In this document: positions 34,057 to 42,502 of the stretch, piece after piece
How the letters are laid out: every line of letters starts with the position of its first letter
Numbering within the stretch: the first letter of the stretch is position 1
Assembly (NCBI GenBank): GCA_035415725.1
Contig: DAOOGN010000012.1
Span: forward strand, 1 to 55,221
Length of the DNA: 55,221 nucleotides
DNA from: DSWT01 sp035415725
Lineage (GTDB): Bacteria > Chloroflexota > Anaerolineae > B4-G1 > SLSP01
Direction: 5' to 3'
Translations under genes and position numbers: made by a program
The notes under the pieces: model-generated
The model's input: the letters and a program-made list of their open reading frames with translations, nothing else
Database searches by the model: none
Told to the model about the DNA's origin: nothing

Positions 34057-34776
34057 ATGGTTGTAGAGGATCGGTTAGAACGGTACCGTCGCCATTACGC
34101 GGCACTGCGGCCCGGCTGGGAACACGCCACGGCGCGTTACCAGCAGTGGGTTGCTGCCCACCTTACAGCGGATAGCCACATCCTTGACCTGGGATGTGGG
34201 CGCGGTGGTGTCGTTGAACGTCTCGGCACGACCGGACAGTGGATCGGCTGCGATCCCGACTGGCGTTCCCTCAAAGAGCATCGCCACACCCAACTTCTGC
34301 GCAGTCAGGCCAGCTCGGAGCGCTTGCCCTTTGCCGCTGCCACGTTCGATGTTGTCGTCGCCTCGTGGGTGCTGGAGCATTTGCCTTGTCCGACGTTGAC
34401 CTTCGGCGAGGTGGCGCGTGTCCTGCGTCCAGGCGGGCGGTTTTTCTTCCTGACGCCCAATCTGCGCCATCCCCTTCCACGCTTGAGTCAATGGTTGGCG
34501 CGCCTCAAGACACTGCAGAAGAAATTCACGGCTGCCTTCTACCGTCGTGCCTCTGCCGATACTTTCCCGGTGCATTATCACGCCAATACCGTGGAGGACA
34601 TCGCCCGGCTTGCCGCGCGGAGTGGATTGCGGCTCATTCAGATGGAATGGGTGGCCGATCCGTCTTACGGGGCGTTAACCGACCCTACCTTCATATTCTC
34701 TGTCTGTCTGGAGGAGCTGCTCCCGCCCACCTGGAAAGTTCATCTCGTTGGAGAATACGAAAGACCCTTAACCTGA
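34057..34776 (+). CDS. Class I SAM-dependent methyltransferase
   Basis: A 239-residue protein. Motif I is HILDLGCGRGGVVERL, motif II region WIGCDPDW, and motif IV/post-I is FDVVVASWVLEHLPCPTLTFGEVARVLRPGGRFFFLTPN. This is the Methyltransf_11-type fold. The C-terminal third contains a short hydrophobic stretch (FIFSVCLEELLPPTW). Substrate unknown; nearness to a glycosyltransferase suggests envelope or glycan work. The 200-bp gap upstream (33854-34056) holds a diverged CACCGCGGAGGTCGCTGAGAA repeat fragment and no gene. Confidence 0.88.
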   Translation: MVVEDRLERYRRHYAALRPGWEHATARYQQWVAAHLTADSHILDLGCGRGGVVERLGTTGQWIGCDPDWRSLKEHRHTQLLRSQASSERLPFAAATFDVVVASWVLEHLPCPTLTFGEVARVLRPGGRFFFLTPNLRHPLPRLSQWLARLKTLQKKFTAAFYRRASADTFPVHYHANTVEDIARLAARSGLRLIQMEWVADPSYGALTDPTFIFSVCLEELLPPTWKVHLVGEYERPLT

Positions 34777-34880
34777 TGAACGTCCGCCCATAGACCGGGC
34801 GGCGAGCCATGCAGCGCGAGTGGGTAACTCGCGGCGCATGACCCATTTGCTCTACCCAACCGATTATTTTCAATGGAATT

Positions 34881-35178
34881 TGTACTCGTCAGGATGATAT
34901 TGAACACGTCACTATTCGGCCACCCTTGCCAGGTGGCGAAGGGGACTTTGGAGAGGGTCCATCATGGGTTGACACTTCGGCTATAGGCGCTGGCCCTCTC
35001 ATCCCCCAACCCCCTTCTCCCCCGCCAGCGGGGAAGAAGGGGGCGAAAAAGAGGGGGGATGGGCTGATAGAAACACGCCTATCTCGTCATCCACAAGCAC
35101 CAGGCATACCGAAATCCACGCCAAACCTGGTATAGGGGATAAGTTACTTCGTCAGGCTTACTAGCCTGAATAGATACC
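34881..35178 (+). mobile_element. Dispersed element family A, full copy with flanking direct repeat
   Basis: A 298-bp element that starts TGTACTCGTCAGGATGATAT and ends CCTGAATAGATACC. Internal landmarks are CCACCCTTGCCAGGTGGCGA, a C-rich/G-rich hairpin (CCCCCTTCTCCCCC / GGGAAGAAGGGGG) and GATAAGTTACTTCGTC. A 15-bp near-direct repeat (ATTTTCARTGGAATT) flanks it at 34866-34880 and 35179-35193. It encodes nothing, so it must depend on an enzyme elsewhere. Confidence 0.7.
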
Positions 35179-35208
35179 ATTTTCAGTGGAATTCAGCATT
35201 AGCCTGCG

Positions 35209-35312
35209 GTTCACCAGCGGTGGAATGAAAACTTTTCACCCCGCAGGGTACGCAGGACACAAAGAATTTGAGTTTTTCTCTGTGAACTCTGGGTGCTCTG
35301 GGGCTATTTTCA
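35209..35312 (+). repeat. Dispersed repeat family B, full copy
   Basis: Nearly identical to the reverse complement of 2211-2315. It ends immediately before the ribosome site of the 35326 gene, so it may carry that gene's upstream signal or leader. Confidence 0.75.
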
Positions 35313-35325
35313 AGGGAGGTAAAAA

Positions 35326-36015
35326 ATGGAGGATCCATTAGATTTTCTCTTGCCGCTGTTTATTCTGCTCATCATTGGCATCATCGGGGTTACGTTTTGG
35401 GTGGCATGGATCATTTCTAAGGGGCGTTCCAGGAAACAACTTCCGGCCTCAGAAACTACCTCTGCTGCCGCTTCACCCTTTGACGAAGCCCCGCACCCTG
35501 TGTCCCTGGTAGCGCTCAACCATGCGCCCGATGGCACATGGGAAATTGCTATCAACGGACAACTCTATCCCACCCTCGAAGCTGTCCCCGATGATAATGT
35601 CCGCCAGGACGTCGTCGCCGGGTTGAAAGAACTTGCCGGCTTCGCCCGTTCCTACGTTCAGCGGGAACAAACTGTCAAGAAACAGTCGCCGGCCGAGCCG
35701 CCGCCCCCCATCGAGCCGCCGGCTCAGGACAAACGGCGCGTCCTCCTCAAAGGCGAACCGTTGCTCCGACGTCCCGAGGCCGCGCCGACGATGATGCCGA
35801 CTCTCGACCTGGTGGGCGAGATCGGTGAAATTATCTCCACGCTGCAGATGGAAATCCCCTCGCTGTCCCAACGTTCTATCCGGCTCCAAAACGCGCCGGG
35901 CGGCGGCATCCAATTTGCCATCGATGGCATCGTTTACGCCGACGTGGACGCCATCCCCGATGCCGACATCCAGGCGCTGATCCGCGCTGCGACAAAGGAG
36001 TGGGAACGCCGTTAG
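35326..36015 (+). CDS. Single-pass membrane protein with an internal duplication
   Basis: A 229-residue protein with AAGGGAGG before ATG 35326. One N-terminal membrane helix (LLPLFILLIIGIIGVTFWVAWII, residues ~8-30). Two related segments at 71-104 and 194-226 share the pattern [IF]-A-I-[ND]-G-x-x-Y-x-x-[LV]-[ED]-A-[VI]-P-D-x-[ND]-[VI]. A Pro-rich linker separates them. The repeats look like small beta-hairpin/helix modules. I do not recognise the family. It is followed after 2 nt by miaB, so the two may be coupled. Confidence 0.8.
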   Translation: MEDPLDFLLPLFILLIIGIIGVTFWVAWIISKGRSRKQLPASETTSAAASPFDEAPHPVSLVALNHAPDGTWEIAINGQLYPTLEAVPDDNVRQDVVAGLKELAGFARSYVQREQTVKKQSPAEPPPPIEPPAQDKRRVLLKGEPLLRRPEAAPTMMPTLDLVGEIGEIISTLQMEIPSLSQRSIRLQNAPGGGIQFAIDGIVYADVDAIPDADIQALIRAATKEWERR

Positions 36016-36017
36016 AA

Positions 36018-37373
36018 GTGCAGTATCACATTTGGACGATTGGCTGTCAGATGAACGTCGCCGACTCACAGCGTACCGCCGCCGGCCTGGAACGACTCGG
36101 CTACACGCCGGCGGCGCGCGCCGAAGACGCCGACGTGATGATCCTCAACACCTGCGTGGTGCGTCAGCAGCCGGAAGACAAGGCCGTGGGGCGCTTGAAC
36201 CAACTGCGGTACGTCAAAGAGCGCCATCCCGAGCGGATTCTGGCGCTGATGGGTTGCATGGTCGGCGCAAACGAGACAGAAGCCCTGCCGGCACGTTTCC
36301 CCTGGGTGGATATTTTCCTTCCCCCCTCCGATCCCACCGCCTTGTGGGCCTTGCTCGCTGAACGCGGCCATGTGGACGAAGCGCAAACGCTCATCGTCGA
36401 CGCGGAAGCCCGCCGCCTGGCATTAAGCCGTATCGACACAATTTTGCCGCCTTCGACACAAGAGCACGTCGTCAGTGCGTACCTGCCTGTCGTGCTGGGC
36501 TGCTCGCACGCCTGCACGTACTGCGTCATCCCTTACCGGCGGGGGGCAGAACGCAGTCGTCCGCCGCAGGTGCTTCTGGCTGAAGCGCGGCAGATGGTGA
36601 ACCAGGGCGTCAAGGAGATCACGTTGCTCGGCCAGATCGTGGATCGCTACGGCTACGACCTGCCCGAATTTGCCGGAGTAACGGAAACCCCGCTCGTCAC
36701 CCTGCTGCGGCAGATTCACGAGATCGAAGGACTGGAACGATTGCGCTTCCTCACCAGTCACCCCAATTGGATGAAGGATGATCTGCTGCGCGCCGTGGCC
36801 GAGCTGCCCAAAGTGTGTGAGCACATCGAAGCGCCCATCCAGGCCGGGGATGATGAAGTGCTGGCCCGTATGCGCCGCGGTTACACGGTGGACGATTACC
36901 GGCGGCTCGTGGCGCGTCTGCGCGAGACCATTCCCGGCGTCTCCATCGCCACCGACATCATCGTGGGGTTCCCCGGTGAAACTGAGACGCAGTTCCGGCA
37001 CACCTGCGATCTGCTGGCGGAACTGAAGCTCGACAAGGCTCACATCGCCCGCTACTCGGCGCGTCCGCTCACCGTTGCCACACGCACGATGACCGACGAC
37101 CTGTCCCGTGCGGAAAAAGAGCGCCGCCGCAAGGCGCTGGACGATCTGCAGGCCGCCGTGCTGGAAGAACTGAATGCCCGTTACCTCGGTCGCACCGTCG
37201 AGGTGCTCGTCGAAGGGCGCAACGCGCGGCAGAAGCGCTGGTTCGGGCGTACCCGCACGGACCGGCTGGTCTTCTTCCCGGCGGAAGGCCGCTGGTTCGG
37301 AAAACTCGCGCAGGTGACAATCACCTGGACAGGGCCGTGGTCGCTGGTCGGGGAAGTCGATTCAACGAATTGA
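36018..37373 (+). CDS. miaB: tRNA-2-methylthio-N6-dimethylallyladenosine synthase
   Basis: About 451 residues. GTG 36018 gives the usual start MQYHIWTIGCQMN and lies 2 nt after the upstream stop, which suggests reinitiation. A GTG at 36000 overlaps the AAGGAG sequence itself. The MTTase [4Fe-4S] ligands are in IGCQMN, NTCVV and MGCM. The radical-SAM cluster is GCSHACTYCVIPYRRG. The C-terminal TRAM domain includes GRTVEVLVEG. The enzyme adds methylthio groups at A37 of tRNAs. RimO is a relative, but the CVIPYRRGAERSR context favours MiaB. Confidence 0.93.
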   Translation: MQYHIWTIGCQMNVADSQRTAAGLERLGYTPAARAEDADVMILNTCVVRQQPEDKAVGRLNQLRYVKERHPERILALMGCMVGANETEALPARFPWVDIFLPPSDPTALWALLAERGHVDEAQTLIVDAEARRLALSRIDTILPPSTQEHVVSAYLPVVLGCSHACTYCVIPYRRGAERSRPPQVLLAEARQMVNQGVKEITLLGQIVDRYGYDLPEFAGVTETPLVTLLRQIHEIEGLERLRFLTSHPNWMKDDLLRAVAELPKVCEHIEAPIQAGDDEVLARMRRGYTVDDYRRLVARLRETIPGVSIATDIIVGFPGETETQFRHTCDLLAELKLDKAHIARYSARPLTVATRTMTDDLSRAEKERRRKALDDLQAAVLEELNARYLGRTVEVLVEGRNARQKRWFGRTRTDRLVFFPAEGRWFGKLAQVTITWTGPWSLVGEVDSTN

Positions 37374-37424
37374 GCGGATTTTGGCGGATGAACTTCCCGT
37401 TGAGGCACTTTTGAGGGAGTGAAG

Positions 37425-39194
37425 ATGACAAACCTACCCAAGTTGAACGAAAATGATGTCTGCAATTGGACCAATGCTCGCACGTTTACACGGGGTATGG
37501 ACTACTACCGGAACGGTTTCATCCTCCATCCCCGCCGCCAGGGGATGGTGCTCAAGGCGCAGTGCCTCGGCTCCCAGCCGACACCTTATCGCGTGCAAGT
37601 CACTTTGAATACCCAGGGCATTGCCATGGCGACATGCTCCTGTCCGGTAGGTTATGCCTGCAAACATACCGTCGCTCTGCTGCTGACGTGGGTTCATAAA
37701 CCGGAGACTTTCGCCGCAGAGGAAACCCTGGATGCTGCGTTAGAGAAGTACAACAAAGCGGAATTGATCGCCTTGATCAAGAAGATGCTGGATCATGCCC
37801 CTGAACTGGAAGATCTACTGCATATTCAAGCGCTGGGCGGGGTTGCCCCGACGCAGCACATCCCCGCGGAGGCCGTCAGGCGGCAAGTGAAACAGGCCAT
37901 GAATAGCGGCCAGGGCGAATGGGGCGAAGGTTATGAGATCGCCGAGACGCTGAACGAGATTATTAACATCGGGGCAGATTATGCTGACCGCGACGATTGG
38001 GACAATGCCGCCATCGTCTACGCTGCTGCGGCCCAGGCTATCCTGGATAACTACGAGTCGGTCTACGACGATGAAGGCGAAGTCCTGAGTCCTGTCAATA
38101 CCTGTGTCACGGAACTGGGCACATGCCTGGCGCATATCGAGGATGGGGTTGCCCGGGAGAAAATCCTGCGTGCGCTTCTCGATATTGACTGCTGGGATAT
38201 CAACATGGGCGGCGTTGGTGTGAGCGACGAAATTCCTGCCATCTTCGACGCGCAAACGACGCCGGCCGAAAAACAGGTCATCGCCGGCTGGGTGCGCGGA
38301 CTGTTGAAAGCCCCCGGCAGCCAAGAGAAGTTTCATCGTGAGTGGCAACAGCAACAGTACGGCGGCCTCTTGCTGGATTTGGGGGCCGATACTCTGGACG
38401 ATGAAGCCTTTCTGCGCCTGTGCCGTGAGACCGGGCAGACCCAAGATTTGGTAGGACGGCTGCTAACACTCGGACGGGTGGAAGAAGCCGTGCAGGCCAC
38501 CGATAATATGGGTGATTACGATCTGTTATCGCTGGCAGATTGTTTTGTGGCTCACGCTCAGGATGACGTCATACTCCGCCTTATGCGGGCGCGCACTGCG
38601 ACCAGCCAGGATCCCCGTTTGAAAGCGTGGTTGCGGGACTATGCACAAGCCCATCACCATCCCGAAGAGGCGCTTGCCCTGACCGAGGAACTGTTCTGGT
38701 GGCGTCCTTCTCTGGATATTTACCAGGAATTGCAGAAATTAGCCAGTCCTTTGCGACAATGGGATGCCTTGCGAGCACAAACGTTGGAACGTCTGGCGCA
38801 AGACCCCCGTTACGGCAGCCTGCTGGTGGAGTGTTATCTTTTTGAGAACGAAGTCGAGCTGGCGCTCCAGGCATTGAAACAGGCGGAGCAAAACAAAGCG
38901 GCGACATGGGGTACGTATGGCTATGATGTACCGTTGCGCATCCGTGTGGCGCAGGCCGCCGAAAAGGACTTCCCCGGCGCGGCCATTGACCTGTACATGC
39001 GTACTATTGTGTCTCTGATTGACACACGCGGACGCAACAATTACCGGACGGCCGCGCAATACCTCTTGCGCGTGCGCGAACTCTACAAGCGTCTGGGCGA
39101 TCCGGGACGTTTTACCTCGCTGATGCAGAATTTACGCGACAGCAACAAGAACCTGCGAGCCTTGAAGGAAGAACTCAACCAGGCAGGTCTGTGA
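37425..39194 (+). CDS. SWIM zinc-finger protein
   Basis: A 589-residue protein; ATG 37425 has a GAGGGAG site, and a GTG two codons earlier is less likely. The SWIM motif is at C71, C73, C79 and H81 (ATCSCPVGYACKHTVALL). Beyond residue ~130 the protein is helical with TPR-like pairs (AAIVYAAAAQAILDNYESVYDD, LALQALKQAEQNKAATW, AAQYLLRVRELYKRLGDPGRF). SWIM proteins bind DNA or proteins, and many bacterial ones sit with Snf2 helicases; none is adjacent here. Role unknown. Confidence 0.87.
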   Translation: MTNLPKLNENDVCNWTNARTFTRGMDYYRNGFILHPRRQGMVLKAQCLGSQPTPYRVQVTLNTQGIAMATCSCPVGYACKHTVALLLTWVHKPETFAAEETLDAALEKYNKAELIALIKKMLDHAPELEDLLHIQALGGVAPTQHIPAEAVRRQVKQAMNSGQGEWGEGYEIAETLNEIINIGADYADRDDWDNAAIVYAAAAQAILDNYESVYDDEGEVLSPVNTCVTELGTCLAHIEDGVAREKILRALLDIDCWDINMGGVGVSDEIPAIFDAQTTPAEKQVIAGWVRGLLKAPGSQEKFHREWQQQQYGGLLLDLGADTLDDEAFLRLCRETGQTQDLVGRLLTLGRVEEAVQATDNMGDYDLLSLADCFVAHAQDDVILRLMRARTATSQDPRLKAWLRDYAQAHHHPEEALALTEELFWWRPSLDIYQELQKLASPLRQWDALRAQTLERLAQDPRYGSLLVECYLFENEVELALQALKQAEQNKAATWGTYGYDVPLRIRVAQAAEKDFPGAAIDLYMRTIVSLIDTRGRNNYRTAAQYLLRVRELYKRLGDPGRFTSLMQNLRDSNKNLRALKEELNQAGL

Positions 39195-39441
39195 TGCCTC
39201 CCCATCGCCGCGACAAACGGCGCGACGTGACCCGTCGTGGTGCTGTTGGGGGAATGCCACTCCACTTCGAGCCTCAGCCAAGGCTAAAGCCATTGGCTGA
39301 AGCTGTTAAGTCCGGCGGGCTGGCAGTTCAGCTTCCTTAGCGGCTTCGTGCGTTTAGTTGAGTTGTAGAGCTTCAGTTCCCGGTCGGCTTGACTCACAAC
39401 TATTTGACTGGCAACTATCAGACTGCTACTCAGGAGACACT
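39195..39441. repeat. Intergenic region with small inverted repeats
   Basis: Contains AGCCAAGGCTAAAGCCATTGGCTGAAGCT and a GGCTTGACTC...CTATCAGACTGCTACT stretch. Similar CTGATAGTC words occur at 12960 and 25750. No gene is seen. Confidence 0.4.
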
Positions 39442-40818
39442 ATGCTCAATACCGGATCTATGAACATCGGCATCGTCGGCGCGGGCGTGGCCGGCCTCAG
39501 TGCTGCCTACGACCTGCTCAAGGCTGGACAGCACGTGACCGTCTACGAGGCGCGACCTTACGCCGGAGGGCTGGCAGCGGGGTTCAAAGACGAAGCCTGG
39601 GACTGGCCCCTGGAGCGCTTCTACCATCACATCTTTGCCGGCGACCGGGACATCATCGGCCTGGTCAACGAAATCGGCCTCGGGGAGCGGCTTTTTTTCC
39701 CCAGCCCGGTGACGTCCATCTACAAAGACGGGCGGCTGTATCCCATCAACAAGCCGATGTTCGGCCCGTGGGTGGAGAAGCTGCCGCTCGGCAAGCCACT
39801 CGCCAACCTGGGCGACCTGGCGGCGGCGGCGTTGCGCGTACTGGCCTTCAGACCGATTCCACTGCCGGCGCGCTTCCGCGTGGGGCTGGTCACGGCTTAC
39901 ATCCGCTATAACCCGCGCTGGCAGCCGTTGGAGCAGGTGACGGCGCATGCGTGGCTCACCCACGCTGTCGGCGCGCGCGCCTACGAGGCGTTCTGGCAGC
40001 CATTGCTCGAAGGCAAGTTCGGCGACGACTACACGCAGGTCAATATGGCGTGGTTCTGGGCGCGGATTGTCGCCCGCAGTCCCAAACTCGGCTATTTCGT
40101 CGGCGGCTTTCAAGGCTTCATCGATGCGTTGGCGGATAAGGTCCGTACACTTGGCGGCGATGTGCGTCTGGATACGCCCGTGCGCGGCATCCACCCTGCC
40201 GCCGACGGGCGCGTCCGTCTTGAGCTGCCAGGCGGCGACCAGATTCACGACCGTGTGTTGGCGACGTGTTCGCCGTCCATGCTCAAGGAATGTACGCCGG
40301 CACTGCCGGCGGCGTATGTTGCCGGGCTAGACAGGCTCAAGTCGATGGGAGCGGTGGTGATGGTGCTGGCGCTCAAACAGCCTGTCACCCGTGGGCACTA
40401 CTGGATCAACATCCCCAAACGCGAAGGCTTCCCCTTCCTGGCTTTCGTCGAACATACCAACTACATTGACAAGCAACACTACGGCGGCGATAGCCTTGTC
40501 TACTGTGGCGATTACCTGGCACTTGACCATCCCCACTTCGATATGGAGCCAGAAACGCTGCTGAATACCTTCATCCCCGCCATTCAGCGTCTCAATCCGG
40601 CTTTTGAACGTTCCTGGATTCGCCGATACTGGAAGTTCAGCGAAATCTACGCCCAACCCGTGCCCTTCCTGAACCATTCACAGAACATCCTGCCCATCCA
40701 GACGCCCATCCCGAACCTGTATATGGCGAACATGAGTCAGGTCTACCCATGGGATCGGGGGACAAACTACGCTGTGGAAATCGGCCGGCGCGCCGCCTCC
40801 ATCATGATGCAGCGCTAA
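39442..40818 (+). CDS. FAD-dependent amine-oxidase/desaturase-like oxidoreductase
   Basis: A 458-residue protein from ATG 39442 with CAGGAG; sequence further upstream in frame is not coding-like. The dinucleotide-binding motif is NIGIVGAGVAGLSAAYDLLKAGQHVTVYEA. GGLAAGF follows, with the C-terminal FAD clamp MSQVYPWDRGTNYAVEIGRRAA. It resembles the protoporphyrinogen oxidase/UDP-galactopyranose mutase-like group often found near glycosyltransferases. Substrate unknown. A 1-kb repeat-rich gap follows. Confidence 0.85.
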   Translation: MLNTGSMNIGIVGAGVAGLSAAYDLLKAGQHVTVYEARPYAGGLAAGFKDEAWDWPLERFYHHIFAGDRDIIGLVNEIGLGERLFFPSPVTSIYKDGRLYPINKPMFGPWVEKLPLGKPLANLGDLAAAALRVLAFRPIPLPARFRVGLVTAYIRYNPRWQPLEQVTAHAWLTHAVGARAYEAFWQPLLEGKFGDDYTQVNMAWFWARIVARSPKLGYFVGGFQGFIDALADKVRTLGGDVRLDTPVRGIHPAADGRVRLELPGGDQIHDRVLATCSPSMLKECTPALPAAYVAGLDRLKSMGAVVMVLALKQPVTRGHYWINIPKREGFPFLAFVEHTNYIDKQHYGGDSLVYCGDYLALDHPHFDMEPETLLNTFIPAIQRLNPAFERSWIRRYWKFSEIYAQPVPFLNHSQNILPIQTPIPNLYMANMSQVYPWDRGTNYAVEIGRRAASIMMQR

Positions 40819-40875
40819 GCGGGCATAAAAATGTGGGGAACCGTTTAGTTCTGTGAGTACTGTGTGCTGCGAGAA

Positions 40876-41130
40876 GATGTCCCCTCCCCCTGCCCCCTCC
40901 CCAGCGAAGACGCTGGGGAGGGGGAGAAAGATAAGGGGTTTTGGCCGGCGGGCTGCGCCCGCCGGCCAAAACCCACAAAAAAGTCCCCTTCCCCCGGCCC
41001 TGCATGCGGGTGGCGTTGCCGTTTGCCGACGATTGCCGGCCAAAACCCACAAAAAAGTCCCCTTCCCCCGGCCCTGCATGCGGGTGGCGTTGCCGTTTGC
41101 CGACGATTGCCGGCCAAAACCCACAAAAAA
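40876..41130 (+). repeat. Hairpin plus 74-bp tandem duplication
   Basis: A CCCCTCCCCAGCG/CGCTGGGGAGGGG hairpin precedes an 18-bp perfect stem with a 3-nt loop (40936-40953 / 40957-40974). From 40961 a 74-bp unit starting GCCGGCCAAAACCC is present as two full copies (40961-41034, 41035-41108) and a partial third. The third copy is cut by the family A element at 41131. The arms of the hairpin and the start of the unit overlap. Confidence 0.85.
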
Positions 41131-41433
41131 TGTACTCGTCAGGATGATATTGAACACGTAACTGTTCAGCCACCCTTGCCAGGTGGCGAATGGGACTTTG
41201 GGGATGGTGCATAATGGGTTAACATTTCGGCCATAGGCGATGACTCTCTCATCCCCCAACCCCCTTCTCCCCCGCCAGCGGGGAAGAAGGGGGCAAAAAA
41301 AACTGGGGGTGTGGAGGGCGGCTTCGCCGCCCTCCACACCCCCAGTCCCCCCCTTCCCTAGGGAAGGGGATAGGGGGTAAGCGATTGAAAAATAGGGAAT
41401 AAGTTGCTGCGCCAGGTTTACTGGCCTGAATGG
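41131..41433 (+). mobile_element. Dispersed element family A, second full copy
   Basis: Starts TGTACTCGTCAGGATGATAT and ends TGGCCTGAATGGAC, about 80% like the 34881 copy. A 9-bp direct repeat ACAAAAAAT flanks it at 41123-41131 and 41434-41442. It carries an extra 20-bp perfect stem with a 3-nt loop (41303-41322 / 41326-41345). Confidence 0.7.
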
Positions 41434-41482
41434 ACAAAAAATATGTAGCGGTAAAAATATACTCAATTCTAACTAAAAACAC

Positions 41483-41511
41483 TTGACAAATGTGAAAAAC
41501 TGCTTTATACT
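41483..41511 (+). promoter_or_regulatory. Strong promoter of the ncRNA
   Basis: TTGACA at 41483-41488 and TATACT at 41506-41511 with a 17-bp spacer. A start near 41518 is predicted. Confidence 0.8.
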
Positions 41512-41517
41512 ATAATC

Positions 41518-41824
41518 AACCTGAAGCCCCAAGGAAAAGTTACAAAACAGGGGAAAACAACCGAAAAATAAACTGAAGTTGGTAAGCGGTGGAAATCTTC
41601 CTCCCGTTGGGCAAGAAAAGAAACCGTAAGTCAACGAAAAGGTAAGCAGTAACACCCGGAAATTGACAAGCAGAAAGTTGAAAAACAACCCACTGGGAAC
41701 CAACGTAGGAGCATCTTCCAGAACGTGGAAGTTAAGTAAGTTGTTAGAAACTGCAAAGTAACAAAGTACTTGGGGCTTCACTTTATCCCAAAAAAACCGG
41801 GGGCCTGCTGGCCCCGGTTTTTTT
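41518..41824 (+). ncRNA. Candidate structured non-coding RNA, about 300 nt
   Basis: An unusually A-rich transcript unit between a strong promoter and a strong terminator, with no plausible ORF. Its ends pair perfectly over 12 bp (TGAAGCCCCAAG at 41522-41533 with CTTGGGGCTTCA at 41769-41780). Internal hairpins include CTTCCA/TGGAAG (41715-41731) and TTGTTA/TAACAA (41741-41764). GTAAGC recurs. It lacks the tRNA-like domain of tmRNA, the conserved RNase P regions and the SRP loop. It is longer than usual 6S RNA, though a 6S-like role is not excluded. Confidence 0.7.
41791..41824 (+). terminator. Rho-independent terminator of the ncRNA
   Basis: AAACCGGGG...CCCCGGTTTTTTT: a GC stem (41797-41805 / 41810-41817, one bulged G) inside an A-tract/T-tract pair, so it can also stop transcription from the convergent FmdB gene. 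Confidence 0.88.
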
Positions 41825-41829
41825 GTTGC

Positions 41830-42063
41830 CTAATGCCCTCGGCACGCCGCGCATGAACTGCTGCTGCACGTTGCACACGAACTCTCCCCGCCCATTCCTT
41901 TGAGCGAGCCGCTGCCGCCGGCGGCGAAGAACAACGATACCTCCCGCCTGGCCTTAGATGCGCCACAAGCAGGACAGACAATCGGCGCATCGGCATCCTT
42001 CATCGAACGACGCGCGTCGAAACGCACTCCACATTCCTGACAACGATACTCGTAAATCGGCAT
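41830..42063 (-). CDS. FmdB-family zinc-ribbon protein
   Basis: A 77-residue protein beginning MPIYEYRCQECGVRFDARR with the second pair CPACGASKARREVSLFFAAGGSG. This is the standard CxxC...CxxC zinc ribbon of the FmdB family. A Cys/Ser-rich tail (CATCSSSSCAACRGH) is also typical. Role uncertain; the family is named from formamidase regulators. It lies 27 nt after the DUF59 gene on the same strand. Confidence 0.9.
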   Translation of the reverse strand: MPIYEYRCQECGVRFDARRSMKDADAPIVCPACGASKARREVSLFFAAGGSGSLKGMGGESSCATCSSSSCAACRGH

Positions 42064-42090
42064 CTTTCACCTCATTGAGAACAAGTTGGA

Positions 42091-42396
42091 TTATACATCT
42101 TCATGATTGATGATTTCAGTCAGTTCGGCGGCTTTGACATAGCCTTCTACCGTGATTTCCTGGCCTTTCACGTCTGCCACTGCCGCAACAGCGCGTTTGA
42201 TATCCACGGCCAGGCTGTGGGCGATAGGACATAACGGTGACGAGGGGCGAAAGGTGTAAGCAACAATCCCGGTTTGCTCGTCAACGGTCAAATCTTCCAC
42301 CAGACGCATGCGCAACACATCGATGCCGGTCTCCGGATCGATAACCTCAACCAGGCGCATCAGGATTTGTTCTCGCACGGTCATGTCAACGGCCAT
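42091..42396 (-). CDS. DUF59 / MIP18-family Fe-S assembly factor
   Basis: A 101-residue protein from ATG 42396 with GAGGTGACG. It begins MAVDMTVREQILMRLVEVIDPETGIDVL and contains the reactive Cys in SSPLCPIAHSLAVDI. This is the SufT/PaaD-like fold, which aids iron-sulfur cluster assembly in related proteins. Such a role fits an organism with many Fe-S proteins, but it is inferred. It is probably co-transcribed with the FmdB-like gene. Confidence 0.88.
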   Translation of the reverse strand: MAVDMTVREQILMRLVEVIDPETGIDVLRMRLVEDLTVDEQTGIVAYTFRPSSPLCPIAHSLAVDIKRAVAAVADVKGQEITVEGYVKAAELTEIINHEDV

Positions 42397-42502
42397 AGCG
42401 TCACCTCTGCCATTCATTATACCAGAATTGTGCCAGCCGTGAAGAGGATTTGAAGCCGGCTTAATTCTGTGCTATGATGGGTCAAATATCAGGAGGTGAC
42501 CC

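Noticed and set aside
40802..41482. Several overlapping minus- and plus-strand reading frames of 80-260 residues
   Set aside because: They are translations of the 74-bp tandem unit, the long hairpins and the family A element, and they repeat the same peptide in different frames.
41518..41824. Retron msr-msd RNA
   Set aside because: The pairing ends resemble a retron a1/a2 helix, but no reverse transcriptase gene lies nearby. The flanking genes are an FmdB zinc ribbon and an FAD oxidoreductase.
41518..41824. tmRNA or RNase P RNA
   Set aside because: There is no tRNA-like T-loop or CCA end, and the conserved RNase P core sequences are not visible.
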